Assembly: GCA_046331545.1 (NCBI GenBank)
Contig: JAXLQR010000002.1
Location: 3,286,001-3,350,000, forward strand
DNA from: JADJVL01 sp046331545
GTDB taxonomy: Bacteria > Acidobacteriota > Holophagae > Holophagales > Holophagaceae
Direction: 5' to 3'
DNA: 64,000 bases
Shown: positions 49,822 through 58,996 of the stretch, piece after piece
Numbering within the stretch: position 1 is the first letter of the stretch
Layout of the letters: each line of letters starts with the position of its first letter
The notes under the pieces: generated by a model
What the model was told of the DNA's origin: nothing
The model's database searches: none
Seen by the model: only the letters and a program-made list of their open reading frames with translations
Position numbers and translations under genes: made by a program

Positions 49822-52800
49822 ATGAACGCCGTCGAGCTGGAATCCAGGATCCTGCACCTCGCCTGGTCCCGGGGCCTGATCCCCGAGACCCCGGAGGAGG
49901 TGCGGCCGCTGCCGGGCCCGGGCCCCTTCGAGCACGGGCCGCGCGTCCAGGCGCTGGTGGAGCGCGGCCTGCTCACGCGGGAGCTGGTGGACTCCCTGGC
50001 CTGGGAGCTGGAGCGCGGCGGCTTCCACGAGCCCGGCCCCGCGACCGCCCTGCCGGACGCCTGGACCGTGCTCGCGGATTCGGGGGAGTGGGAGCGCGGC
50101 GGGAGCTTCCGCCGGCCCGAGGAGCTGGCCTGGGACCGCTACCAGTTCCTGGAGTACCTCGCCGCGGGCGGCTCGGCGCGCATCTACAAGGCCTTCGATC
50201 CGCGGCTCCAGCGCTGGGTGGCCCTCAAGTTCCTGAAGGAGGGCGTCCGGGCCCGCCAGGACCACATCCTCCGGGAGGCGCGGGCCCAGGCCCAGGTGGA
50301 GCACCCGCACATCTGCCGGGTCTACGAGGTGGCCGAGGTGGAGGGCATCCCCTACATCTCGATGCAGCTGGTGGGCGGCGAGACGTTCCACCACGCCCTG
50401 GACCGCCTGGAGGTGCGCGAGAAGGTGGAGATCGTCCGCGACGTGGCCGAGGGCATCCACGCCGCCCACCGCCTGGGCCTGCTCCACCTGGACCTCAAGC
50501 CCGGCAACATCCTGCTCGAGCGCCGGGAGGGATCGCGGCACCACGCCTTCGTGGCGGACTTCGGGCTCGGCCGGCTGGAGGGCGAAGGGGACGACGAGGG
50601 CCCGGTGGGCACGCCACCCTACGCCTCCCCCGAGCAGGTGGCCGGGCGGGGGGCCCACCTGGACCGGCGGAGCGACATCTACTCCCTCGGCGTGACCCTC
50701 TACACGGCCCTCTCGGGCGTGTGGCCCTACCGGAGCCGGAGCCAGGAGGCCCTGCTCCAGGAGATCTCCACGGAGCTGCCCCGCCCCCTCCGGGACGTGG
50801 CCCCCGACCTCTCGCGGGACCTCGAGGCGGTCCTCGCCAAGGCCATGGCCCGCGACCCGGCCCAGCGCTACGCCAGCGCCCTGGCCTTCGCCGAGGACCT
50901 CCAGCGCTTCCTCGACGGCGAGCCCGTGGAGGCGCGCCGGGGCAGCGCGGGCTTCGGCCTGCGGAAATGGGTGGCGCGCCACCGCGCCCTGGCCCTCGGC
51001 GGCGGCTTCGCCCTGGCGGCGGTGGCGGTCACGGCGGTGCTGCTGGGGGTCCAGGCCCGGCGCCTGCGGGACCAGGCGAGGTACGTCCAGGAGTTCAGCC
51101 AGGAGGTGGAGCGCATCGAGGCGCTGGCCCGCTACATGCGCATGCAGCCTCCCCATGACGTCCGGGCCGAGCTGGGCGTGATCCGCGCGCGGCTCGAGCG
51201 GCTGAAGGTCCGCATCGGCGGCGGCGGGAAGGCCGCGCGCGCCCCCGGACACCACGCCCTGGGCCGCGGCTACTTCGCCCTCGGCCGCTGGGACGAAGCC
51301 AGGGCGGAGCTGGAGAAGGCCTACGCCCTCGGCCTGCGCACCCCGGAACTGGAGCTGGACCTGGGCCGGACCCTGGCGAGCGTCTACATGACGCGGCGCT
51401 TCGGGGTGGGCTTCGTGGTGGATCCCGTCACCCGCCGCGCCCAGGAGGCGAAGCTCGCCCAGGAGCTCGGCGTGCCCGCGGCCGAGCACCTGAAGCGCGG
51501 CGGCGCCGACGATCCCGCCACCCAGGCCTACGGGGAGGCCCTGCTGGCCTACTGCGAGAACCGCCCGGACCGCGGCCTCGCCAAGGCGCGGGAGGCCCTG
51601 GCCCTGGCGCCGTGGATGGCGGAGGCGATCCAGCTCCAGGCCTTCTTCGAGGTGGCCACCATGGACCGGCTCACCCCGGAGGAGCGGGACCGCGTGCGGC
51701 CCTCGGCCGAGAGCCCCGTGAACGAGGCCCTCCGCATCGCCCCCAGCGACACCCGGCTCTACTACCTCGAGGCCTCCCGCTGGTGGAACATCGCCCTGGC
51801 CCAGGCGGTGAAGGATCCCCTGGCCCAGTTCCCCTCCCTCGAGCGGGGCCTCGCGGCGGTGGAGGCCGGCCTGAAGCTGAATCCCGAGGCCGGCGAACTC
51901 CTCCAGCAGAAGGCGCGCTTCCTCTACCTCCTGTCCCAGGAGTCCGAGCGCCTGGGGCGGGAGGGCGGCCCCGCGCGCATCGAGGCCGCGCGGCGGGCCG
52001 CCGACGCCTCGGTGCAGGCGGACCCGGGGTCCATGAACGCGTGGCGCACCCGCGCCTCGGTCTACGGGACCCTCGCGGAGCAGAAGCTGCACCGCGGCGA
52101 GAGCGCGGGCGCCGAGATCGAGGAGGGGCTGCGCAGCATGCAGAAGGCCATGGAGGCCGGCACCCCCCGGCCGTCGGGGCTGCGCTACGTGGCGTGGCTC
52201 CAGTCCGTCCGCGCCGAGGACGCCCGGGCCCGGGGCGGGGATCCGCGGCCGGCCTGGACCGAGGCGCTGCGCCTCTTCGACGAGGTGCTCCGCTCCGATC
52301 CGGACGAGCCCTACGCCCTCGAGAACGCCGCCTCCCTGGCCGCCGACCAGGCCCAGTGGGACCTCGAGGAGGGCCGGCCGGACACCGGGCTCCTCTCCCT
52401 GGCGCTCCAGCGGATCCGTCGCCGCACGACCCGGGACGCCGAGAACCCGGGGGCGCGGGCGGTGCTCGTGCGCCTCCTCGCCCTCTCGGCCCGGGCCGAA
52501 CGCCAGCGGGGCGGGGACGGGAGCGCGCCGCTCCGCGAGGCCCTGGCGGAGGCCGACGCGGTCGCGGCCCTCAAGGGGCGCACGGCCCAGGATCTCGTGG
52601 AGGCCGCGATGGCCCGGCTCGAGGCGGCCCTCGCGGCGGCGGCCGGGGGCGCCGACCCCGCCGCCGGCTTCAGGGCCGCGCGGACCCGGCTGGCGGAGGC
52701 CCGGAAGCTGAACCCGACGCTGCCCGCGGTGGATCTGGCCTCGGCGGAGCTCTGCCTGGCCGAGGCGTCGGGCCTGCGGCGGCGGGGAGCCTCCGCCGCG

Positions 52801-52983
52801 GCTCCCGTCGCGGAGGGCCTCGCCGCCTGCGACCGGCTCCTGGCCCGGGATCCCGGCGGGCGCCCGGCCCGCGCCCTGCGTGGCGCGCTCCGGGCCCAGA
52901 CCGGACCCGCGCCCGCGGAACTCCGCGACCTCTTCGCGGCGGACCCGCACCTCCGCGCGAAGCTCGCCACGGCGCTGCCCTGA
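49822..52983 (+). CDS. Membrane Ser/Thr protein kinase with long TPR-like C-terminal region
   Basis: 1053 residues. A short N-terminal helical part (about 1-100), then a Hanks-type kinase (about 105-370): glycine loop LAAGGSARIYK, Lys136 in VALKFL, catalytic loop HLDLKPGN with Asp224, DFG at 246-248, and a GTPPYASPEQ activation segment. The HRD arginine is replaced by Leu, so it is a non-RD kinase. One membrane helix (about 387-413). The remaining 630 residues are helical with TPR-like pairs (FALGRWDEARAELEKAYALG). Likely a signalling kinase; substrates unknown. Confidence 0.9.
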   Translation: MNAVELESRILHLAWSRGLIPETPEEVRPLPGPGPFEHGPRVQALVERGLLTRELVDSLAWELERGGFHEPGPATALPDAWTVLADSGEWERGGSFRRPEELAWDRYQFLEYLAAGGSARIYKAFDPRLQRWVALKFLKEGVRARQDHILREARAQAQVEHPHICRVYEVAEVEGIPYISMQLVGGETFHHALDRLEVREKVEIVRDVAEGIHAAHRLGLLHLDLKPGNILLERREGSRHHAFVADFGLGRLEGEGDDEGPVGTPPYASPEQVAGRGAHLDRRSDIYSLGVTLYTALSGVWPYRSRSQEALLQEISTELPRPLRDVAPDLSRDLEAVLAKAMARDPAQRYASALAFAEDLQRFLDGEPVEARRGSAGFGLRKWVARHRALALGGGFALAAVAVTAVLLGVQARRLRDQARYVQEFSQEVERIEALARYMRMQPPHDVRAELGVIRARLERLKVRIGGGGKAARAPGHHALGRGYFALGRWDEARAELEKAYALGLRTPELELDLGRTLASVYMTRRFGVGFVVDPVTRRAQEAKLAQELGVPAAEHLKRGGADDPATQAYGEALLAYCENRPDRGLAKAREALALAPWMAEAIQLQAFFEVATMDRLTPEERDRVRPSAESPVNEALRIAPSDTRLYYLEASRWWNIALAQAVKDPLAQFPSLERGLAAVEAGLKLNPEAGELLQQKARFLYLLSQESERLGREGGPARIEAARRAADASVQADPGSMNAWRTRASVYGTLAEQKLHRGESAGAEIEEGLRSMQKAMEAGTPRPSGLRYVAWLQSVRAEDARARGGDPRPAWTEALRLFDEVLRSDPDEPYALENAASLAADQAQWDLEEGRPDTGLLSLALQRIRRRTTRDAENPGARAVLVRLLALSARAERQRGGDGSAPLREALAEADAVAALKGRTAQDLVEAAMARLEAALAAAAGGADPAAGFRAARTRLAEARKLNPTLPAVDLASAELCLAEASGLRRRGASAAAPVAEGLAACDRLLARDPGGRPARALRGALRAQTGPAPAELRDLFAADPHLRAKLATALP

Positions 52984-53002
52984 CCACAGGGCCTCCGGCG
53001 TC

Positions 53003-54649
53003 TCAGCGCCGGGCGGGCAGCTCCACCTCGACGCCGTTCACCCAGAGGCGGCCGGCCCTCAGCTTCCGGAGCGCTTCGGCGGGCAGCGTGGCCAGGGGCG
53101 CCTCCACCCAGAGGAGGTCCGCGGCGGCCCCGGCGCGGAGGACGCCGAGGTCGGCGCGTCCGAGCGCCCGGGCGTTGCCCGAGGTGTAGGCGCGCAGCGC
53201 CTCCGCGCGGGTGAGCCGCTGGTCGGGGAGGAAGCCGCCCGGGGGATCGCCCTGGGGATCCTCGCGGGTCTCCGCGGCGGCCAGGGCGACGTAGGGGTTG
53301 GAGTCCTCCACCGGCGCGTCGCTGCCGAAGGCCAGCACGGCGCCCGAGTTCAGGAAGCGCCGCCAGGGGAAGGCCTCCCGGACCCGTGCCGGGCCGAGCC
53401 GGGCCGGGGTCCACGCGTGGTCCGACGTGCAGTGCACCGGCTGCACGGAGGCCACGACGCCGAGGGGCCCGAAGCGCGCGGCGTCCCGCTCCGTGACGAT
53501 CTGGGCGTGCTCGATGCGGGGCGGGGGCGCGCCTTTCGGGGCCTTGCGCCTTGTCCGCTCCAGCAGGTCGAGGGCCGCGCGGTTCGCCGCGTCGCCGATG
53601 GCGTGGATCGCGGGCTGGAAGCCCGAGGCCAGCGTCACGGCGACGTCCGCCTCCACCTTCGCGGGATCGGTGACCCAGAGGCCCGAGGTGTCGGGGGCGT
53701 CGGCGTAGGGCTCCAGGAGCCTGGCGCCGCGGCTGCCCAGGGCGCCGTCCAGGTAGAACTTCACGCCCTGCACGTGGAAGAAGCTGCCCTTCGCCCCTCC
53801 GTGCCTCAGCTCCCTGAGCATGAGCGCGCGGTCGTGGGCGAGGTAGGCGAAGACGCGGATGGGCAGGGCGTTCCGGGCCTCCAGGGCGCGGTAGGCCGCG
53901 AGGGTGGAGGCCTCGATCCCCATGTCGGCGACGGCGGTGAAGCCGTCGGCCTTCAACTCCTCGAGGCCGGCGGCGAGGCGGGCCTGGAGGTCCTCGGGGG
54001 ACGGCTCGGGGACCAGGCGCTCCACCAGGGTGGTCGCGGCGTCCACGAGGATCCCGGTGGGCTCCCCCCGCGCGTCCCGCAGGATCCGGCCCCCGGCGGG
54101 ATCCCTCGTGTCCCGGGTGATGCCCGCGAGGCGGAGGGCGGCGCTGTTCACCCACACCGCGTGGCCGTCCACGCGCTCCAGCACGGCCGGCCGGTCGCCG
54201 GTGACGTTGTCCAGGTCCGCGGCGGCGGGGAAGGCCTTCGAGGGCCACCGGTTCTGGTCCCAGCCGCGGCCGAGGATCCAGCCCTCGGGGTGGTCGCCCA
54301 TCCAGCGGCGCACCTTGCGGAGCGCCTCCGAGAGGCTGCCGGCGCCGGTGAGGTCCGTCTTCAGCCGCATCTCCCCGAGTCCGCGCACGTGGGCGTGGCC
54401 CTCGACGAGGCCGGGCAGGAGGGTGCCCCCCCCGAGCGCGACGAGCCGGGCCTTGGGATGGGCCTTCCGGAGGGAGGCCTCGGGCCCCACCGCGGCGATG
54501 CGGCCGCCCTGGAGCAGCACCGCCAGGCCCGGGCGCGGCCCGGCCTCCCGGCCATCGTCCTGCCAGACGGCCGCGCCCACGAGGAGCGTGGCCGCGGGCC
54601 GGGCCTGGTGGGGCGGCGGGGGGAGCGTCGGGGGCGGAAGCAGCGGCAT
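53003..54649 (-). CDS. Amidohydrolase family protein (YtcJ-like)
   Basis: 548 residues. Amidohydrolase_3 type: H-x-H in GLVEGHAHVRGLGE, a Lys in VQGVKFYLDGALGSRG, His in IHAIGDAANRAALD and RIEHAQIV, and Asp in LAFGSDAPVEDSNP. RAGAAADLLWVEAPLATLP is the closing beta-domain. The N-terminus is Pro-rich without a clear signal peptide. These enzymes hydrolyse N-acyl or cyclic amide bonds, and the substrate is unknown. Convergent with the kinase gene. Its start faces the 68-bp repeats. Confidence 0.9.
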   Translation of the reverse strand: MPLLPPPTLPPPPHQARPAATLLVGAAVWQDDGREAGPRPGLAVLLQGGRIAAVGPEASLRKAHPKARLVALGGGTLLPGLVEGHAHVRGLGEMRLKTDLTGAGSLSEALRKVRRWMGDHPEGWILGRGWDQNRWPSKAFPAAADLDNVTGDRPAVLERVDGHAVWVNSAALRLAGITRDTRDPAGGRILRDARGEPTGILVDAATTLVERLVPEPSPEDLQARLAAGLEELKADGFTAVADMGIEASTLAAYRALEARNALPIRVFAYLAHDRALMLRELRHGGAKGSFFHVQGVKFYLDGALGSRGARLLEPYADAPDTSGLWVTDPAKVEADVAVTLASGFQPAIHAIGDAANRAALDLLERTRRKAPKGAPPPRIEHAQIVTERDAARFGPLGVVASVQPVHCTSDHAWTPARLGPARVREAFPWRRFLNSGAVLAFGSDAPVEDSNPYVALAAAETREDPQGDPPGGFLPDQRLTRAEALRAYTSGNARALGRADLGVLRAGAAADLLWVEAPLATLPAEALRKLRAGRLWVNGVEVELPARR

Positions 54650-54996
54650 TCAGGATCCTCGGGGTCTCCCTGATTCTAGGCCGGCGTTCCGGCACAAGCA
54701 GCCCCAAGCACGGCCGGGACCCCACCGGCCGTACCAAGGGCTGCTAGGCCGGCGTTCCGGCACAAGCAGCCCTAAGCCCGGCCGGGACCCCACCGGCCGT
54801 ACCAAGGGCTGCTAGGCCGGCGTTCCGGCACAAGCAGCCCTAAGCACGGCCGGGACCCCACCGGCCGTACGAAGGGCTGCTAGGCCGGCGTTCCGGCACA
54901 AGCAGCCCTAAGCCCGGCCGGGACCCCACCGGCCGCACCAAGGGCTGCTAGGCCGCGTCCGCGGCCGATAGACTGGAGCTTTGCTTCCGGTGGCCC
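54650..54996. other. Intergenic region between amidohydrolase and mutase genes
   Basis: 347 bp without a gene. Almost all of it is the 68-bp repeat array. The remaining 41 bp before the mutase ATG have only a weak GGTGG site. I see no clear promoter on either side, so transcription of the mutase gene may start within or beyond the repeats. Confidence 0.7.
54676..54955. repeat. Four 68-bp direct repeats, each forming hairpins
   Basis: Units start at 54676, 54744, 54812 and 54880 (exact 68-bp period), with an 8-bp start of a fifth at 54948. Each begins CTAGGCCGGCGTTCCGGCAC and differs from the others at only a few bases. Each unit folds as GCCGG-cgtt-CCGGC, followed by a nested stem AGCAGCCCT...AGGGCTGCT enclosing ACGGCCGG...CCGGCCGT. 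Between divergent genes (amidohydrolase and mutase). No spacers unlike the repeat, so not CRISPR. Confidence 0.95.
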
Positions 54997-56652
54997 ATGT
55001 ACGCACCCGACTTCCTCGACCAGGTCCGCGCCCAGATGGCGGTGAAGGAGGATCCCGCCAGGCTGCGCCAGCCGGCCTTCGAGACCAGCTCGGGCATCCC
55101 GCTGAAGAACAGCTACACCCCCGCGGACCTGGCCAGGCACGATCCGCTGCGGGACCTCGGCGCGCCGGGGAAGTTCCCCTTCACGCGCCACGTCCAGCCC
55201 AGCGGCTACCGCGGGCGGCTGTGGACCATGCGCCAGTACGCGGGCTTCGCCACCGCCGAGGAGAGCAACGCCCGCTACCGCTACCTGCTCGAGCAGGGCA
55301 CCACCGGCCTCAGCGTGGCCTTCGACCTGCCCACCCAGATCGGCCTGGACCCGGACCATCCGATGGCCCTGGGCGAGGTGGGGAAGGTGGGCGTGAGCAT
55401 CGCGTCGCTCCGCGACATGCGCCGGCTCTTCCAGGACATCCCCCTGGACCAGGTCACCACCAGCATGACCATCAACGCGCCGGCCTCGGTGCTGCTGGCC
55501 CTCTACCTCGCCGTGGCCGAGGAGCAGGGCGTGCCCTGGTCGAAGGTGGGCGGCACCGTCCAGAACGACATCCTCAAGGAGTACATGGCCCGGGGCACCT
55601 ACATCTTCCCGCCCCGCCCGAGCCTGCGCCTCATCACAGACATCTTCGCCTTCTGCGCCGACCACGTGCCCAACTGGAACACCATCTCCATCTCGGGCTA
55701 CCACATCCGCGAGGCGGGCTGCACCGCCGCCCAGGAGATCGCCTTCACCCTGGCCGACGGCATCGCCTACGTGCAGGCGGCCCTGGACGCCGGCCTGAGG
55801 CTCGAGACCTTCGCGCCGCGCCTCTCCTTCTTCTTCAACAGCCACAACCAGTTCTTCGAGGAGGCGGCGAAGTTCCGCGCGGCCCGCCGCCTCTGGGCCC
55901 GCATCATGAAGGAGCGCTTCGGCACGGACGATCCCAAGAGCCAGATGCTGCGCTTCCACACCCAGACCGCCGGCAGCACGCTCACGGCCCAGCAGCCGGA
56001 CAACAACATCGTGCGCACCACGGTGCAGGCCATGGCGGCGGTCTGCGGCGGCACCCAGAGCCTCCACACCAACAGCCGCGACGAGGCCCTGGCCCTCCCC
56101 ACGGAGACCTCGGCCCGCATCGCCCTCCGCACCCAGCAGATCCTGGCCTACGAGTCGAAGGTGGCCGACGTGGTGGACCCGCTGGCGGGCAGCTACTACG
56201 TGGAGAGCCTCACGGACGAGCTGGAGCGCCGCGCCGCCGAGCTCATCGCCAAGGTGGACGGCCTGGGCGGGATGGTGGCCGCCATCGAGAAGGGCTTCCC
56301 CCAGCGGGAGATCCAGAACGCGGCCTACGCCTACCAGATGGCGGTGCAGAAGGGCGTGCAGGTCGTGGTGGGCGTGAACCGCTTCACGGTGGAGAACGAG
56401 GCGAAGCCCGAACTCCTCAGGGTGGACGAGGCCCTGGGCGCGACGCGGCGGCAGCAGGTCGCCGAGGTGCGTTCGAGCCGGGACAACGGCGCGGTGCGGC
56501 GGCGGCTGGAGGCCCTGGGCGCCTCCGCCCGGGGCACCGCCAACCTCATGCCCTCCATCCTCGAAGCCGTGAAGGCCGAGGCGACCCTGGGCGAGGTCTG
56601 CGACGCCCTGCGGGAGGTCTTCGGGGAATACCAGGAGCGGCTGGTACTCTAG
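54997..56652 (+). CDS. Methylmalonyl-CoA mutase family protein, catalytic (large-domain) subunit
   Basis: 551 residues: the substrate-binding TIM-barrel only. The usual C-terminal cobalamin-binding domain (DxHxxG) is absent, so it must pair with a separate small subunit not seen here. Motifs: RQYAGFATAEESNARYRYLL, GLSVAFDLPTQIGLDPDHP, TSMTINAPASVLLALYLAVA, GTVQNDILKEYMARGTYIFP and FHTQTAGSTLTAQQPDNN. These place it among methylmalonyl-CoA and related acyl-CoA mutases; isobutyryl-CoA mutase is an alternative. It links propionate and branched-chain catabolism to the TCA cycle. Confidence 0.9.
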   Translation: MYAPDFLDQVRAQMAVKEDPARLRQPAFETSSGIPLKNSYTPADLARHDPLRDLGAPGKFPFTRHVQPSGYRGRLWTMRQYAGFATAEESNARYRYLLEQGTTGLSVAFDLPTQIGLDPDHPMALGEVGKVGVSIASLRDMRRLFQDIPLDQVTTSMTINAPASVLLALYLAVAEEQGVPWSKVGGTVQNDILKEYMARGTYIFPPRPSLRLITDIFAFCADHVPNWNTISISGYHIREAGCTAAQEIAFTLADGIAYVQAALDAGLRLETFAPRLSFFFNSHNQFFEEAAKFRAARRLWARIMKERFGTDDPKSQMLRFHTQTAGSTLTAQQPDNNIVRTTVQAMAAVCGGTQSLHTNSRDEALALPTETSARIALRTQQILAYESKVADVVDPLAGSYYVESLTDELERRAAELIAKVDGLGGMVAAIEKGFPQREIQNAAYAYQMAVQKGVQVVVGVNRFTVENEAKPELLRVDEALGATRRQQVAEVRSSRDNGAVRRRLEALGASARGTANLMPSILEAVKAEATLGEVCDALREVFGEYQERLVL

Positions 56653-56667
56653 CCCGGACCCCCCCGC

Positions 56668-57774
56668 ATGGACGTCCGCCGCCCCATCGACCGCCTCCTG
56701 CTCTTCTTCGCCGTGCTCCTCATGGCGGTGGGGATGGTGTGGATCTACTCGGCCTCGGCGGTGAAGGCGGCCCAGGGGTCCAGCGCGGCGACGGCCTACC
56801 TGTTCCGGCAGCTGGTGGGCGGGGGCATCGGGATCGCCCTCATGCTCGCCCTGAGCCAGGTGGACCTCAACGTGCTGAAGGAGCATCCGCGCATCCTCCA
56901 GCTCGCCTACGTGGCCCTGGTGGTGCTGCTCTTCGCCGTCTTCGCCTTCCCGAAGGTGAACAACGCCCACCGCTGGATCCGCTTCAGCTTCATCAGCCTG
57001 CAGCCCTCCGAGCTCTTCAAGCCCTTCGCGGTGCTCCTGGCGGCCTGGTGGATGGTGCGCCACCAGGAGACCTGGGCGCGCTTCGAGGAGTCGCTCCCCA
57101 AGCTCCTGCTGCTCCTGCTCATCCTCGCCCTGCCCCTGGGCCTGATCCTCCTGGAGCCCGACTTCGGCACCACCGCGCTGACGGCCATCGTGGTCTTCCT
57201 GGTGATCTACCTGGGAGGCCTCCACCGCTGGGTGCTGACGGGCCTCGCGACCGCCCTGGCGGTGGGCGGCGGCATCGCCATCGCCGCGAGCCCCTACCGC
57301 CTCGCGCGCTTCCTCAGCTTCCTCAATCCCGAGGCGGATCCCCTGGGCAAGGGGCACCAGGCCCTCCAGAGCCTCGTCGCGGTGGGCAACGGCGGCCTCG
57401 CGGGCGTGGGCATGGGCGCGGGGCGCCAGAAGCTGTTCTTCCTGCCCGAAGCCCACAACGACTTCATCTTCGCGGTCATCGCCGAGGAGACCGGCCTCAT
57501 CGGCACGGTCATCGTGCTCGCCCTCTTCTGCCTCGTGTTCTGGCGGGGCTACCGCGTCGCCCGGCGGGTGCGGGACCCCTTCCTGCGCCTCTCCGCCATG
57601 GGCTTCACCCTCCTGCTGGTGCTCCAGGCCCTCATGAACATGAGCGTGGTGCTGTCCATCGCCCCCAACAAGGGCATCCCGCTGCCCTTCATCAGCTACG
57701 GGCCCACGAGCCTCATCGCCAGCCTCGTGTGCCTCGGCCTGCTGCTCAGCATCTCGAAGGAGGCGAGCGGCTGA
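56668..57774 (+). CDS. SEDS-family peptidoglycan glycosyltransferase (FtsW/RodA)
   Basis: 368 residues with ten hydrophobic segments. SEDS proteins polymerise lipid II together with a class B PBP. Marks: WIYSASAVKA early, NNAHRWIRFSFISLQPSELFK (R-W-I...Q-P-S-E-x-x-K), LLEPDFGTTALTAIV with the catalytic Asp, FLPEAHNDFIFAVIAEETGL and PLPFISYGPTSLIAS at the end. LPEAHxDFIFA favours FtsW over RodA, but no division cluster is beside it. It follows the mutase by 15 bp. Confidence 0.9.
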   Translation: MDVRRPIDRLLLFFAVLLMAVGMVWIYSASAVKAAQGSSAATAYLFRQLVGGGIGIALMLALSQVDLNVLKEHPRILQLAYVALVVLLFAVFAFPKVNNAHRWIRFSFISLQPSELFKPFAVLLAAWWMVRHQETWARFEESLPKLLLLLLILALPLGLILLEPDFGTTALTAIVVFLVIYLGGLHRWVLTGLATALAVGGGIAIAASPYRLARFLSFLNPEADPLGKGHQALQSLVAVGNGGLAGVGMGAGRQKLFFLPEAHNDFIFAVIAEETGLIGTVIVLALFCLVFWRGYRVARRVRDPFLRLSAMGFTLLLVLQALMNMSVVLSIAPNKGIPLPFISYGPTSLIASLVCLGLLLSISKEASG

Positions 57775-57779
57775 ATCCC

Positions 57780-57796
57780 GGGGGCCCTCCGGCCCC
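57780..57796. terminator. Small hairpin between convergent genes
   Basis: GGGGCC-ctcc-GGCCCC (57781-57796), a 6-bp GC stem between the SEDS gene stop and the convergent DUF2344 gene stop. Weak candidate terminator. Confidence 0.35.
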
Positions 57797-58824
57797 TAGC
57801 CGAGCACCGTCGGCTCGTCCTCGTCCTCGTCCACCAGCGTGATGTTGCCCCCCTGGCCGAGGAGGACGGCGTCCTCGTAGATGTTCTTGAGCTTGGGCGC
57901 GAAGCGGTCCTGCCGGGCGAGGCGCGCGTCCTGCGCGAGGTCCACGCCCCGCCGGACGAGGCCCTGGATCGCGTCGGGGGCGGTCCCCAGGATTCCCGCC
58001 AGGAGCCTAGCGGGGTTGAGGGCCTCGCCGTGGTGGATGACCGTCTGGAAGGCGAGGCCGTCGTCCTCCCAGGCCATGGACTCCACCAGCGGCCGGACGT
58101 CCAGGCGCTTGACCGTCTTCTGCCCCCCGACCTTCCCTCCCTTCTCGATCTCGAAGGTCTCCGCGCGGAGGAAGGCCTCCAGCCTCGGCTCCGCCGCGGC
58201 CCTCGCCGGCCCCTGACAGGGCCAGAACCACCGCGAGCGCCGGGAGAGCTCCAGGGACTCCTGGGCGTAGGGCGGAAGGACCGTGCCCTCCAGGATCCGC
58301 AGGCCCTCCGGGGCGGCGGCGTTCGCCGCCTCCCGCCAGCCCGGGGCCGGCGGGCGGTCGAGGGTCGCGTCCGCCCACTCCGAGCGCCCTTCGGCGCCGA
58401 GCGGCAGCGGATGGCCGAGGGCGACCAGCGGCCGCGGCGACTTCTCCAGGCTCATGGAGAGCGCCAGGCCCGCCTCCCGCAGGACCTGCACGAAGGCGGC
58501 ATGGAAGGCGCCGGGGTGGAGGTCCTTGAGGGCCGCGCCCCTGGCGTAGCACAGACGGAGCCGGCAGCGGTCGGCCGCGAGCTGCTCGCGCTGCTGGCGC
58601 AGCGCGCGGGCCCGGGTCGCGCGGACCTCGAGCCGCTTCCGCCACGGCGACCAGGCTCCCTGACGGGCGGCGGGAGCGCGCCTGAACCGGGCCCAGGCCT
58701 CCTCGATCAGCCCCTCCCGGTCGAGGTCGCGGATCAGGTGTTCCAACACCGGATCCGGCGCCCCCGCGAGGGCCGCGTCCCAGGCCTGGAGCAGCCCTTC
58801 GGATTCCGGTTCAAGGTTCGGCAT
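57796..58824 (-). CDS. DUF2344 (radical-SAM-linked) protein, stand-alone
   Basis: 342 residues from the ATG at 58824. The core (about 100-260) matches DUF2344/TIGR03936: CRLRLCYARGAALKDLHPGA, FVQVLREAGLALSMSLEKSP, RPLVALGHPLPLGAEGRSEW and NAAAPEGLRILEGTVLPP. The domain is usually fused to, or encoded next to, a TIGR03960 radical SAM protein, and its role is unknown. Here no radical SAM gene is adjacent. The C-terminal part (about 270-342) ends in an acidic LVDEDEDEPTVLG tail. Confidence 0.82.
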   Translation of the reverse strand: MPNLEPESEGLLQAWDAALAGAPDPVLEHLIRDLDREGLIEEAWARFRRAPAARQGAWSPWRKRLEVRATRARALRQQREQLAADRCRLRLCYARGAALKDLHPGAFHAAFVQVLREAGLALSMSLEKSPRPLVALGHPLPLGAEGRSEWADATLDRPPAPGWREAANAAAPEGLRILEGTVLPPYAQESLELSRRSRWFWPCQGPARAAAEPRLEAFLRAETFEIEKGGKVGGQKTVKRLDVRPLVESMAWEDDGLAFQTVIHHGEALNPARLLAGILGTAPDAIQGLVRRGVDLAQDARLARQDRFAPKLKNIYEDAVLLGQGGNITLVDEDEDEPTVLG

Positions 58825-58996
58825 CGGTTCAGGATACGCGATGCGCGCCGCGGGATTCCTCCGGGCGCGCGGCGACGATCCCTTGGCGCGCAAGGCCTTC
58901 GTGGGGTTTTCCGCAGGCCCTGCGGAATGCGCGGCCCCGGGCGGGGAAATGGTCAGCCGTGCGAGGCGTTTTCCGGACTGCTGCATTCGGTGTGCA

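Noticed and set aside
47473..52950. Very long open frame on the minus strand across the kinase gene
   Set aside because: Only the part from 48945 downward is a real gene (MocR type). The rest is the low-complexity antisense shadow of the kinase gene, caused by high GC and few stop codons.
54676..54955. CRISPR array
   Set aside because: The whole 68-bp unit repeats with no variable spacers, and no cas genes are present.
54997..56652. Truncated mutase pseudogene (no B12 domain)
   Set aside because: The protein ends cleanly where catalytic subunits of two-subunit acyl-CoA mutases end and shows no damage, so it is a normal large subunit with the partner elsewhere.
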